A stretch of DNA of 7,011 nt from contig JBOIEQ010000195.1 of assembly GCA_050741255.1 (NCBI GenBank), forward strand, positions 1 through 7,011, read 5' to 3'. Below the pieces are notes generated by a model. That model was not told the DNA's origin and ran no database searches. It saw nothing but the letters and a program-made list of their open reading frames with translations. A program made the translations under genes and the position numbers. The DNA is from CAZXNF01 sp050741255 (GTDB lineage: Bacteria > Pseudomonadota > Gammaproteobacteria > Burkholderiales > SG8-41). Positions 1 to 5,726 of the stretch are shown one piece after another (the stretch's first letter is position 1; each line of letters begins with the position of its first letter).

Positions 1-507
1 CCGCCTCTCAAGCCCGCGCCGGCGCCCGTGCGTGCGCCGGCGCAACAGCCCGCACCGGCCGAGCGCGCGCCGGACCCGCCTCCGGTGAATGCCGCCCGTG
101 CGGAACCCGCGCTGACTGCCGCGCCCTCCGCGCCGCAAGAGACCCCGCGGGCCAGCGATCGGGTGGGCGTCGCGAATGCGGAGCGCAGAGCCGATGCCGC
201 CGTCGCGCCACCCGCGGTCTCGGCGCCGCATCTGGATGCCACCTACCTGCGCAACACCCTGGCGTATCCGACGGCGTCGGTCCGCAACAACGAGCAGGGG
301 ACGGTACTGGTGAAAGTGCTGGTAGCGCGCGACGGCACCGTCTCCCGGGCGGAGCTTGAAAAGTCGAGCGGCTGGCCCAACCTCGACATGGCGGCCGTGA
401 GATCGATCCGTACTTGGCGATTCGTTCCGGCCCGCCGCGGCGATGAAGCCATCGAGAAGGAATACATTGTGCCGGCAGTGTTCCGGCTGGAGAACGTCCG
501 CCGCTGA
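1..507 (+). CDS. TonB-type energy transducer, C-terminal part (5' end outside window)
   Basis: This is the last 168 codons of a TonB-family protein, which carries proton-motive-force energy from the ExbB-ExbD inner-membrane motor to outer-membrane receptors. The reading frame is open from base 1, so the N-terminal membrane anchor lies outside the window. About the first 75 visible residues are rich in Pro and Ala, as in the periplasm-spanning linker of TonB. The last 90 or so form the TonB C-terminal domain. Its signature stretches are visible: YPTASVRNNEQGTV near residue 84, a VARDGTVSRAELEKSSG strand-turn-helix segment, then LDMAAVRSIRTWRF and VPAVFRLE at the end. The stop lies 60 bases before hslV, so it may be read through into that gene, but no functional tie to the protease is known. 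A TonB-dependent receptor lies about 2.6 kb downstream; whether this TonB serves it is inference. The family call is firm; the paralogue is not resolved. Confidence 0.88.
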   Translation, partial: PPLKPAPAPVRAPAQQPAPAERAPDPPPVNAARAEPALTAAPSAPQETPRASDRVGVANAERRADAAVAPPAVSAPHLDATYLRNTLAYPTASVRNNEQGTVLVKVLVARDGTVSRAELEKSSGWPNLDMAAVRSIRTWRFVPARRGDEAIEKEYIVPAVFRLENVRR

Positions 508-529
508 TGGCCGGGCGACACACGGCGGT

Positions 530-535
530 TAGAAT
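530..535 (+). promoter_or_regulatory. Possible -10 element upstream of hslV
   Basis: TAGAAT matches the sigma70 -10 consensus at 5 of 6 positions and lies 32 bases before the hslV ATG. No convincing -35 box is found at 16-18 bases spacing, and no sigma32-like CTTGAA / CCCCAT pair was seen, although hslVU is a heat-shock operon in E. coli. This is a weak candidate only. Confidence 0.22.
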
Positions 536-567
536 CATCCGCGCCCGGAACCCGATCAGGAAAATCC

Positions 568-1110
568 ATGCAGCAACCCGAAGGCACCACCATCGTTTCC
601 GCCCGCCGCGGCTCGCGCGTCGCGCTCGGCGGCGACGGCCAGGTCACGCTCGGCAACATCATCCTGAAGGCCACGGCGCGCAAGGTGCGGCGCCTGCACC
701 ACGACCGCATCCTCGCGGGTTTCGCCGGCGGCACCGCCGACGCGTTCACCTTGTTCGAGCGTTTTGAGGCCAAGCTCGACAAGCACCAGGGCAACCTGCT
801 GCGCTCCGCGGTGGAGCTTGCGAAAGACTGGCGCACCGACCGCATTCTGCGTCGTCTGGAGGCCATGCTGGCGGTGGCCGACCGCGAAACCTCGCTGATC
901 GTCACCGGCAACGGCGACGTGGTCGAACCCGAATACGGGCTGATCGCGATCGGCAGCGGCGGCCCGTACGCGGCCGCGGCGGCGCGCGCGCTGCTGGATC
1001 ACACCACGCTGCCGCCGGAACAGATCGTCAAGCAGGCGCTCGTCATCGCGGGCGACCTTTGCATCTACACCAATCAGCAGCACACGATCGAGGTTCTCGG
1101 TGAGGAGTGA
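568..1110 (+). CDS. hslV: HslV, peptidase subunit of the HslUV ATP-dependent protease
   Basis: HslV is the proteasome-like threonine peptidase that forms a double hexamer, capped by HslU, and degrades misfolded and regulatory proteins in the cytoplasm. The 180-residue product has the usual family length. A six-residue propeptide (MQQPEG) precedes the catalytic Thr7 in GTTIVSARR. Counting from that threonine, Asp17 (in GGDGQVT) and Lys33 (in ARKVRR) fall at the canonical proteasome-fold active-site positions. Further family blocks are AGFAGGTADAFTLFERFEAKL, VELAKDWRTDR, ITGNGDVVEPE-like VTGNGDVVEPE, AIGSGGPYA and AGDLCIYTN. The ATG at 568 has a good ribosome binding site (cagga, 557-561). The last residues (GEE) and the TGA stop are written by a heptamer repeat that continues into the gap before hslU, so the extreme C-terminus may have been altered by the repeat. 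hslU follows in the same direction; together they make one enzyme. Confidence 0.97.
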   Translation: MQQPEGTTIVSARRGSRVALGGDGQVTLGNIILKATARKVRRLHHDRILAGFAGGTADAFTLFERFEAKLDKHQGNLLRSAVELAKDWRTDRILRRLEAMLAVADRETSLIVTGNGDVVEPEYGLIAIGSGGPYAAAAARALLDHTTLPPEQIVKQALVIAGDLCIYTNQQHTIEVLGEE

Positions 1111-1130
1111 AGGGTGAGGCGTGAGGGGGA
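1099..1130 (+). repeat. Heptamer repeat, left arm of an inverted pair
   Basis: Four tandem 7-base units of the form NGTGAGG (the second unit is degenerate, agtgaag) followed by GGGA. The first units overlap the end of hslV and encode its Gly-Glu-Glu-stop. Aligned end to end with the reverse complement of 1181-1212, 27 of 32 bases match. In a register shifted by one unit, 14 bases (1113-1126) pair perfectly with 1192-1205. Confidence 0.85.
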
Positions 1131-1180
1131 CTGCGTCACCCGTCACCAGCGCTGCTACACCTCGTTAACTCTTCGCTTTT
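1131..1180. other. Loop between the two repeat arms in the hslV-hslU gap
   Basis: Fifty bases without a gene. The heptamer cgtcacc occurs twice in tandem (1134-1140 and 1141-1147), possibly a decayed relative of the flanking units. The rest is less GC-rich and includes a GTTAAC palindrome (1164-1169) and a short T run at 1177-1180. No promoter pair and no Shine-Dalgarno sequence for hslU were found. Confidence 0.5.
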
Positions 1181-1212
1181 CCCCCCTCACTCCTCACGCC
1201 TCACCCCTCACC
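1181..1212 (-). repeat. Heptamer repeat, right arm of an inverted pair
   Basis: On the + strand this is CCCC followed by four units of the form CCTCACN (1185-1191, 1192-1198, 1199-1205, 1206-1212). It is the inverse of 1099-1130. It ends two bases before the hslU ATG and fills the position where a ribosome binding site would be. If transcribed with the left arm it would fold into a stem of about 32 base positions with a 50-base loop. Confidence 0.85.
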
Positions 1213-1214
1213 GC

Positions 1215-2543
1215 ATGTCATCCATGACCCCGCAGGAAATCGTCCACGAACTGGACAAGCACATCGTCGGCCAGGATGCGGCCAAGCGCGCGGTTGCCAT
1301 TGCGCTGCGCAACCGCTGGCGCCGGCAGCAGGTGGCGGACCCGCTGCGGCAGGAGATCACGCCGAAGAACATCCTGATGATCGGGCCAACGGGCGTCGGC
1401 AAGACGGAAATCGCCCGCCGGCTCGCGCGGCTCGCCAATGCGCCCTTCGTGAAGGTCGAGGCGACCAAGTTCACCGAGGTCGGCTACGTCGGCCGCGACG
1501 TGGACACCATCATCCGCGACCTCGCGGAGACCGCGATCAAGCAGACGCGCGAGGAAGCCACACGCAAGGTGCGTCATCAGGCAGCGGACGCCGCGGAGGA
1601 GCGCGTGCTCGACGCCCTGCTGCCGGCGGCGCGCGACGGCGAAAACATCACCGCGGGCGCGGCCGACAATCCCACGCGGCAGAAATTCCGCAAGATGCTT
1701 CGCGAGGGCGGGCTCGACGACCGCGAGATCGAACTCGAAGTCGCCGCGCAGCAGGCGCAGATGGAAATCCTGGCCCCGCCCGGCATGGAGGACCTGACCT
1801 CGCAGATCCAGGGCATGTTCCAGAATCTCGGCGGCGGGCGCCGCCGCCTGCGCAAGCTGAAGATCCGCGAGGCGATGAAGCTGCTGACCGACGAGGAAGC
1901 GGCCAAGCTCGTGAACGACGAGGAGCTGAAGCTGCGCGCACTGGCCAATGTCGAGCAGAACGGTATCGTGTTCCTCGACGAGATCGACAAGATCGCGAGC
2001 CGCGCGGAAACCTCGGGGGCGGACGTCTCGCGCCAGGGCGTGCAGCGCGACCTGCTGCCGCTGGTCGAGGGCACCACGGTCACCACCAAGTATGGCGTCA
2101 TCAAGACCGACCACATCCTGTTCATCGCCAGCGGCGCCTTCCACTTCGCGAAACCCTCGGATCTCATCCCCGAGTTGCAGGGGCGCTTCCCGATCCGCGT
2201 CGAGCTGGCGAGCCTCACGGTCGACGACTTCCAGCGCATCCTGACGTCGACGGACGCCTGCCTCACCCGGCAGTACGAGGCGCTGCTCGCCACCGAGGAC
2301 GTGAAGCTCGAATTCCGCGCCGACGGCATCCAGCGCCTGGCCGAGATCGCCTGGCAGGTGAACGAGAAGACGGAGAACATCGGCGCGCGCCGCCTCTACA
2401 CCGTGATGGAGCGCCTGCTCGAGGACATTTCCTTCGATGCCGCGAAGACGAGCGGCACCACCATGGTGATCGACGCCGCATACGTCGACGGGCGCCTGCA
2501 GGACCTGGCGAAGAGCGAGGATCTCGCCCGCTACGTGCTGTAA
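1215..2543 (+). CDS. hslU: HslU, AAA+ unfoldase subunit of the HslUV protease
   Basis: HslU is the hexameric ATPase that unfolds substrates and threads them into HslV. The 442-residue product is full length. Visible in order: the N-terminal segment TPQEIVHELDKHIVGQ, Walker A GPTGVGKTE (57-65), the pore loop GYVG (90-93), the intermediate I-domain (about 110-243), Walker B VFLDEID (252-258), the arginine-finger region GRFPIR (323-328), sensor 2 GARR (390-393), and the C-terminal tail LARYVL, the segment that docks into HslV pockets. ATG 1215 is used here; ATG 1224 (start MTPQEI) is equally possible and closer to many homologues. Neither has a Shine-Dalgarno sequence, because pyrimidine-rich repeat DNA fills the upstream region. 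In-frame sequence back to the stop at 1122 has no ATG or GTG. Expression probably depends on read-through from hslV. Confidence 0.97.
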   Translation: MSSMTPQEIVHELDKHIVGQDAAKRAVAIALRNRWRRQQVADPLRQEITPKNILMIGPTGVGKTEIARRLARLANAPFVKVEATKFTEVGYVGRDVDTIIRDLAETAIKQTREEATRKVRHQAADAAEERVLDALLPAARDGENITAGAADNPTRQKFRKMLREGGLDDREIELEVAAQQAQMEILAPPGMEDLTSQIQGMFQNLGGGRRRLRKLKIREAMKLLTDEEAAKLVNDEELKLRALANVEQNGIVFLDEIDKIASRAETSGADVSRQGVQRDLLPLVEGTTVTTKYGVIKTDHILFIASGAFHFAKPSDLIPELQGRFPIRVELASLTVDDFQRILTSTDACLTRQYEALLATEDVKLEFRADGIQRLAEIAWQVNEKTENIGARRLYTVMERLLEDISFDAAKTSGTTMVIDAAYVDGRLQDLAKSEDLARYVL

Positions 2544-2567
2544 GCAGCCGTTTTCCCCGTCCTGTTC

Positions 2568-2596
2568 TCGACAGCCACGGACCGGCTCGTTATCAT
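2568..2596 (+). promoter_or_regulatory. Sigma70-like promoter for the DUF2946-receptor-DUF1775 cluster
   Basis: TCGACA (2568-2573) and TATCAT (2591-2596) each match the -35 and -10 consensus at 5 of 6 positions, with an optimal 17-base spacer. Initiation would be expected near 2603, leaving a leader of about 15 bases before the ATG at 2618. The placement, just after hslU ends and before the cluster begins, supports independent transcription of the cluster. No AT-rich Fur or Zur type operator was recognised overlapping it. Confidence 0.6.
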
Positions 2597-2617
2597 CGCC
2601 GCGTTCCGGCTGCCGAC

Positions 2618-2998
2618 ATGACCCGCCTTCAACGCAGATTCACCGCCTGGCTCGCGCTCGCCGCGTTGCTGTTCAACGCGGCCGCGCCCGGGCTGGCCGC
2701 TGCGCTGGTTCCGCTGCAGGCGCAGCCCTATGCAGAGATCTGCACGCCGGCGGGTATCCAGCGCGTCGCCGTCGGCGACAATGTTCCCGCGCTGCCGGAG
2801 GGTCCCGTCACCCCCGCACAGAAGCATTGCGCGCTGTGCCTGGCCGGTGGCGTCGCCGGTGCGCTGCCGTCCCCGGATCTGACCTACGGCGTCCCGGAAG
2901 CGGATCAAACCGTCTTCCTCGATGCCGCGCAGTATCCCCGCCCGTCCTCGGCCCGCGATCGCGTGGCCGCGCCGCGCGGTCCCCCCTGCTACTCCTGA
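2618..2998 (+). CDS. DUF2946 family small exported or membrane-anchored protein with HCxxC motif
   Basis: A 126-residue protein that fits the DUF2946 pattern. The N-terminus is a basic stretch (MTRLQRRFTAW) followed by a hydrophobic segment to about residue 32, which can act as a signal peptide or a single membrane anchor. A conserved-looking block EICTPAGIQRV (40-50) and a KHCALCLAGG block (69-78) follow, giving Cys42, His70, Cys71 and Cys74 as potential metal or disulfide residues; a fifth Cys is at 124. The tail RGPPCYS resembles the short Pro-rich end of family members. The biochemical function of the family is not established; members are often found beside TonB-dependent receptors, including copper-linked ones, and the two downstream genes here fit that setting. 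No good ribosome binding site precedes the ATG, but the predicted leader is very short. The family call is from pattern recognition; a metal role is inference. Confidence 0.75.
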   Translation: MTRLQRRFTAWLALAALLFNAAAPGLAAALVPLQAQPYAEICTPAGIQRVAVGDNVPALPEGPVTPAQKHCALCLAGGVAGALPSPDLTYGVPEADQTVFLDAAQYPRPSSARDRVAAPRGPPCYS

Positions 2999-3013
2999 CC
3001 TGCCGCTGATCGA

Positions 3014-3057
3014 GGCCGGCACCACCGGCCCTGGCGCATGCGCGGACGCGCGCATGC
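3014..3057 (+). promoter_or_regulatory. Two tandem hairpins between the DUF2946 gene and the receptor gene
   Basis: The first is ggccgg (3014-3019) with ccggcc (3025-3030), a 6-bp stem with a 5-base loop. The second is gcatgcgcg (3036-3044) with cgcgcatgc (3049-3057), a perfect 9-bp stem with the 4-base loop gacg. Neither is followed by a T run, so a standard intrinsic terminator is unlikely. They end 27 bases before the receptor ATG, upstream of its ribosome binding site (aggag, 3074-3078). Possible roles are mRNA stabilisation or processing, partial attenuation, or, for the second, a dyad operator. Confidence 0.45.
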
Positions 3058-3084
3058 CTGCGTTACGTCGTTCAGGAGAGCATC

Positions 3085-5172
3085 ATGTTTCGCCCCGGGA
3101 AACCGTTCCGTCCCGCCTGCTTCGCAGGTGCGGGCAGTTTGTTATCCATACTGCTGTCGTTTGCGCCGGAAGCAACCGGCCAGGACACACTTCACACCGC
3201 GCAATCAGGCGCCGTTACGCCCACGCTGCCGGAAATCCGGGTCAGCGCGGAACGGGATCCCTCGATCACGCAGCCCGGCATCGAGGCCGCGCGCGAACGC
3301 ATCGAACGCACGCCCGGCGGCGCCGGTCTGATCGAGGCCGAGAGCTTCCGCGGCGGCCGCGCGTCGACCCCGGCCGACGCGCTGGGTTTCGGCACGGGCG
3401 TGTTCGTGCAGTCGCGCATTCCCGGCGCTGAAGAGTCTCGCCTGTCGATCCGCGGCTCCGGCATCCAGCGTACCTTCCACGGCCGCGGCATCATGGTCCT
3501 GCAGGACGGCGTCCCCATCAACCAGGCCGACGGCGCCTTCGACTTCCAGGCGATCGAGCCGCTGGCCGCGAGCTATATCGAGATTTTCCGCGGGGCCAAC
3601 GCGCTGGAATACGGCGCCACCACGCTTGGCGGGGCGATCAACTTTGTCGCGCCCAGCGGCTACAACGCTCCCGCTTGGCTGGTCCGCGGCGAGGCGGGCA
3701 GCTACGGCTACGCGCGCGGGCAGTTGGCCGTCGCCGGCGTGGTCGGCGCGGCGGATTACTACGTCACCGCCACCGGGTCCTATCAGGACGGGTACCAGGA
3801 GCAGTCGCGCCAGAAGAACGGGCGGTTCTTCAGCAACGTGGGCTACCGCATCAATCCCAATCTGGAGACGCGCTTCTACTTCACCGCGGTGAACTCGGAC
3901 TCCGAGCTTCCGGGCAACCTCACGAAGGTGCAGCTCTACAACAATCCGCGCATGGCGAACCCGATCAACGTCGCGGGCAACTACCACCGCGATTTCAACC
4001 TGTTCCGGGTCGCCAACAAGACGACGTATGCCTGGGGTGCGCAACGGCTCGAACTCGGTGCGTACTATTCTTACAAGGATCTATGGCATCCCATCTTCCA
4101 GGTGCTCGACGTGGACAGCAACGATTCGGGGGCCTGGGCCCGCTTTATCAGCGAAACGCCACTGGCCGGCCATCGCAATATCTTCACGGCGGGTTTCCTG
4201 CCGATGCGCACCAGCCAGTCCGACAACCGCTTCGCGAACATCGCGGGGTCGCCTGGCAACCCGACCGCCAGCAGCCAGCAGTACGCGCTGAATCTGACGG
4301 CGTACGCCGAGAACCAGTTCTATGTCACGCAGCAGGCCGTTGCGGTGCTGGGCGTGCAGGCGACGCGCGCGACGCGGAAGTACACCGATTATTTCCTTGC
4401 CAACGGCAACAACTCCTTCGACCAGCGCTACGACCACGTCAGCCCAAAACTCGGTGCGCGTTACGAGTTCACGCCGACGGTGCAGGCGTTCGCGAACTGG
4501 AGCCAGAGCTTCGAGCCGCCGAGCCTGGGCGAACTGGCCGGCGGCGCGAACGTGACGCCGGTCAACGCGCAGTCCGCCAGCACGATCGAGTTCGGCACGC
4601 GCGGGCAACTGCCGCGCCTCCAGTGGGACGCGGCTTATTACTACGCCAAGGTGAAGGATGAACTGCTGTCGCTCAACTCGCCCACGGGGGTGCCGCTGGG
4701 CACGGTCAATGCTCCACGGACCAAGCATCAGGGCATCGAACTCGGCGGCACCTGGGCCCTGCCCTGGAACACGTTCTGGCGCGCGGCCTACCTGTGGAAC
4801 GACTTCCGCTTCGTCGGTAACCCCGTCTATGGCGACAATCGGCTGCCGGGTCTGCCGCCGCACTTCCTGCGCACGGACCTGACCTGGCGCGGCGTCGGTT
4901 ATTTCGCCGGCCCCAATCTGGAGTGGTCCTCGCAGCGTTATCCGGTCGACATGGCGAACACACTGTTCGCCGATTCCTATGCGATCGTCGGATTCAAGTT
5001 CGGGCGTGAAACGGCGAAGGGCTTCGGCTGGTTCGTCGATGCGCGGAACCTGTTCGACAAGAAATACGCGGCCACCACCGGGGTAATCGCAAACGCGGGT
5101 GGCGTGGATTCGGCCCAGTTCAATCCTGGCGTCGGGCGCAGCGTTTACGCGGGTATCGAATGGAAAATGTGA
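3085..5172 (+). CDS. TonB-dependent outer-membrane receptor (FecA-like group; substrate unknown, possibly copper)
   Basis: A 695-residue outer-membrane beta-barrel receptor that would import a ligand using TonB energy. ATG 3085 follows an aggag ribosome binding site and begins a signal peptide of about 32 residues (hydrophobic core near 15-27). A TonB-box-like segment PEIRVSA lies at 49-55. The plug domain runs from about 65 to 190, with the typical blocks LSIRGSGIQRTF, MVLQDGVPIN, YIEIFRGANALEYGATTLGG and AINFVAP. The rest is the barrel, including YEFTPTVQAFANWSQSFEPPSLGEL and a late WFVDARNLFDKKYAATTG block, ending VYAGIEWKM. The final residue is Met rather than the more usual aromatic. The mature protein contains no cysteine, so the Cys/Met copper site known for OprC is absent. 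Neighbours (DUF2946 upstream, DUF1775 11 bases downstream) suggest a metal substrate, probably copper, free or chelated; this is inference from context. Confidence 0.9.
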   Translation: MFRPGKPFRPACFAGAGSLLSILLSFAPEATGQDTLHTAQSGAVTPTLPEIRVSAERDPSITQPGIEAARERIERTPGGAGLIEAESFRGGRASTPADALGFGTGVFVQSRIPGAEESRLSIRGSGIQRTFHGRGIMVLQDGVPINQADGAFDFQAIEPLAASYIEIFRGANALEYGATTLGGAINFVAPSGYNAPAWLVRGEAGSYGYARGQLAVAGVVGAADYYVTATGSYQDGYQEQSRQKNGRFFSNVGYRINPNLETRFYFTAVNSDSELPGNLTKVQLYNNPRMANPINVAGNYHRDFNLFRVANKTTYAWGAQRLELGAYYSYKDLWHPIFQVLDVDSNDSGAWARFISETPLAGHRNIFTAGFLPMRTSQSDNRFANIAGSPGNPTASSQQYALNLTAYAENQFYVTQQAVAVLGVQATRATRKYTDYFLANGNNSFDQRYDHVSPKLGARYEFTPTVQAFANWSQSFEPPSLGELAGGANVTPVNAQSASTIEFGTRGQLPRLQWDAAYYYAKVKDELLSLNSPTGVPLGTVNAPRTKHQGIELGGTWALPWNTFWRAAYLWNDFRFVGNPVYGDNRLPGLPPHFLRTDLTWRGVGYFAGPNLEWSSQRYPVDMANTLFADSYAIVGFKFGRETAKGFGWFVDARNLFDKKYAATTGVIANAGGVDSAQFNPGVGRSVYAGIEWKM

Positions 5173-5178
5173 GAGGAG
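5172..5178 (+). promoter_or_regulatory. Ribosome binding site that sets the DUF1775 gene start
   Basis: agaggag ends 5 bases before ATG 5184 and overlaps the last base of the receptor stop codon. It favours ATG 5184 over the in-frame ATG at 5160, which lies inside the receptor gene, has no such site, and would add eight mostly polar residues ahead of a normal signal peptide. Confidence 0.8.
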
Positions 5179-5183
5179 CAGAC

Positions 5184-5711
5184 ATGCATAACAAGGGAAT
5201 TTGGCTCGCGGTCGTTCTGTGTCTCCCGGCCCAGGGCATGGCGCACGTGGTGCTGGAACAGCCGAAGGCGACGGCGGGCGCTTATTACAAGGCCGTCTTC
5301 AGGATGTCGCACGGTTGCGAAGGCGCCGCGACGAACCGTGTGACGGTGCTGCTGCCGGAAGGCATCCAAGCGGCCAAGCCCATGGTCAAACCGGGTTGGA
5401 CGGTGACGACGCGCCGGGCTGCGCTGGCCAAGCCGTACGTGCTGCACGGCCGTACGATTGCCGAGGATGTGGTGGAAATCGCATGGAGCGGTGGGCCGCT
5501 GGCCAGCGAGCATTACGACGAGTTCGCGATCATGCTGAAGCTGCCGGAAACGCCCGGCCGCGCGTACTTCAGGGTGCTACAGGCCTGCGAACAGGGGCAG
5601 ATGGACTGGGTCGAGGTGCCGGGGCCGGGCAAGCCCGTGCGGGCGCTACGTTACCCCGCGCCGGCACTGCAGATCGAACCGGCGCCCCGCGGCCATGCGC
5701 ACCATCATTGA
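5184..5711 (+). CDS. DUF1775 (YcnI-like) periplasmic protein, putative copper-binding
   Basis: A 175-residue exported protein of the YcnI/DUF1775 family. The signal peptide is MHNKGIWLAVVLCLPAQGMA, with likely cleavage after Ala20, so the mature protein would begin with His21 (HVVLEQP). In Bacillus subtilis YcnI the domain binds Cu(II) through its N-terminal histidine, so the same first residue here is meaningful. Other family blocks are FRMSHGCEG (39-47), VTVLLPEGI, VKPGW, EIAWSGGPL (98-106), DEFAI and QACEQGQMDWVEVP (133-146). Cys46 and Cys135 could form a disulfide. The C-terminus is GHAHHH, a possible extra metal site. There is no C-terminal membrane helix, so it should be soluble in the periplasm. 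It starts 11 bases after the receptor gene and is almost certainly co-transcribed. A periplasmic copper chaperone or scavenger role is inferred from the family and the neighbours. Confidence 0.88.
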   Translation: MHNKGIWLAVVLCLPAQGMAHVVLEQPKATAGAYYKAVFRMSHGCEGAATNRVTVLLPEGIQAAKPMVKPGWTVTTRRAALAKPYVLHGRTIAEDVVEIAWSGGPLASEHYDEFAIMLKLPETPGRAYFRVLQACEQGQMDWVEVPGPGKPVRALRYPAPALQIEPAPRGHAHHH

Positions 5712-5726
5712 CGACGGGTGCGGCAC

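Noticed and set aside
508..567. A sigma32 heat-shock promoter before hslV
   Set aside because: No CTTGAA-like -35 or CCCCAT-like -10 element was found in this gap; only a lone TAGAAT is present.
1218..2144. A 308-codon open frame on the - strand opposite hslU
   Set aside because: hslU is certain on the + strand; the reverse frame stays open only because of high-GC codon bias and shows no recognisable domain.
2544..2613. gcagccg (2544-2550) and cggctgc (2607-2613) as an inverted repeat after hslU
   Set aside because: Only 7 bp separated by 56 bases, enclosing a better-supported promoter; likely chance in GC-rich DNA.
3205..4044. A 279-codon open frame on the - strand opposite the receptor gene
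   Set aside because: It lies within the plug and early barrel of an unmistakable receptor and has no domain signature or ribosome binding site of note.
3675..4661. A 328-codon + strand frame inside the receptor gene
   Set aside because: Out-of-frame translation of the receptor, Arg/Gly rich, with no family resemblance.
5160..5183. Upstream ATG 5160 as the start of the DUF1775 gene
   Set aside because: It overlaps the receptor gene, lacks a ribosome binding site and would put a charged extension in front of a normal signal peptide; ATG 5184 has agaggag at the right distance.
5698..5722. cgcacc / ggtgcg 6-bp stem at the convergent end of the DUF1775 and rlpA genes
   Set aside because: The loop is 13 bases, the stem is short and there is no T run on either strand, so it is not a supportable bidirectional terminator.
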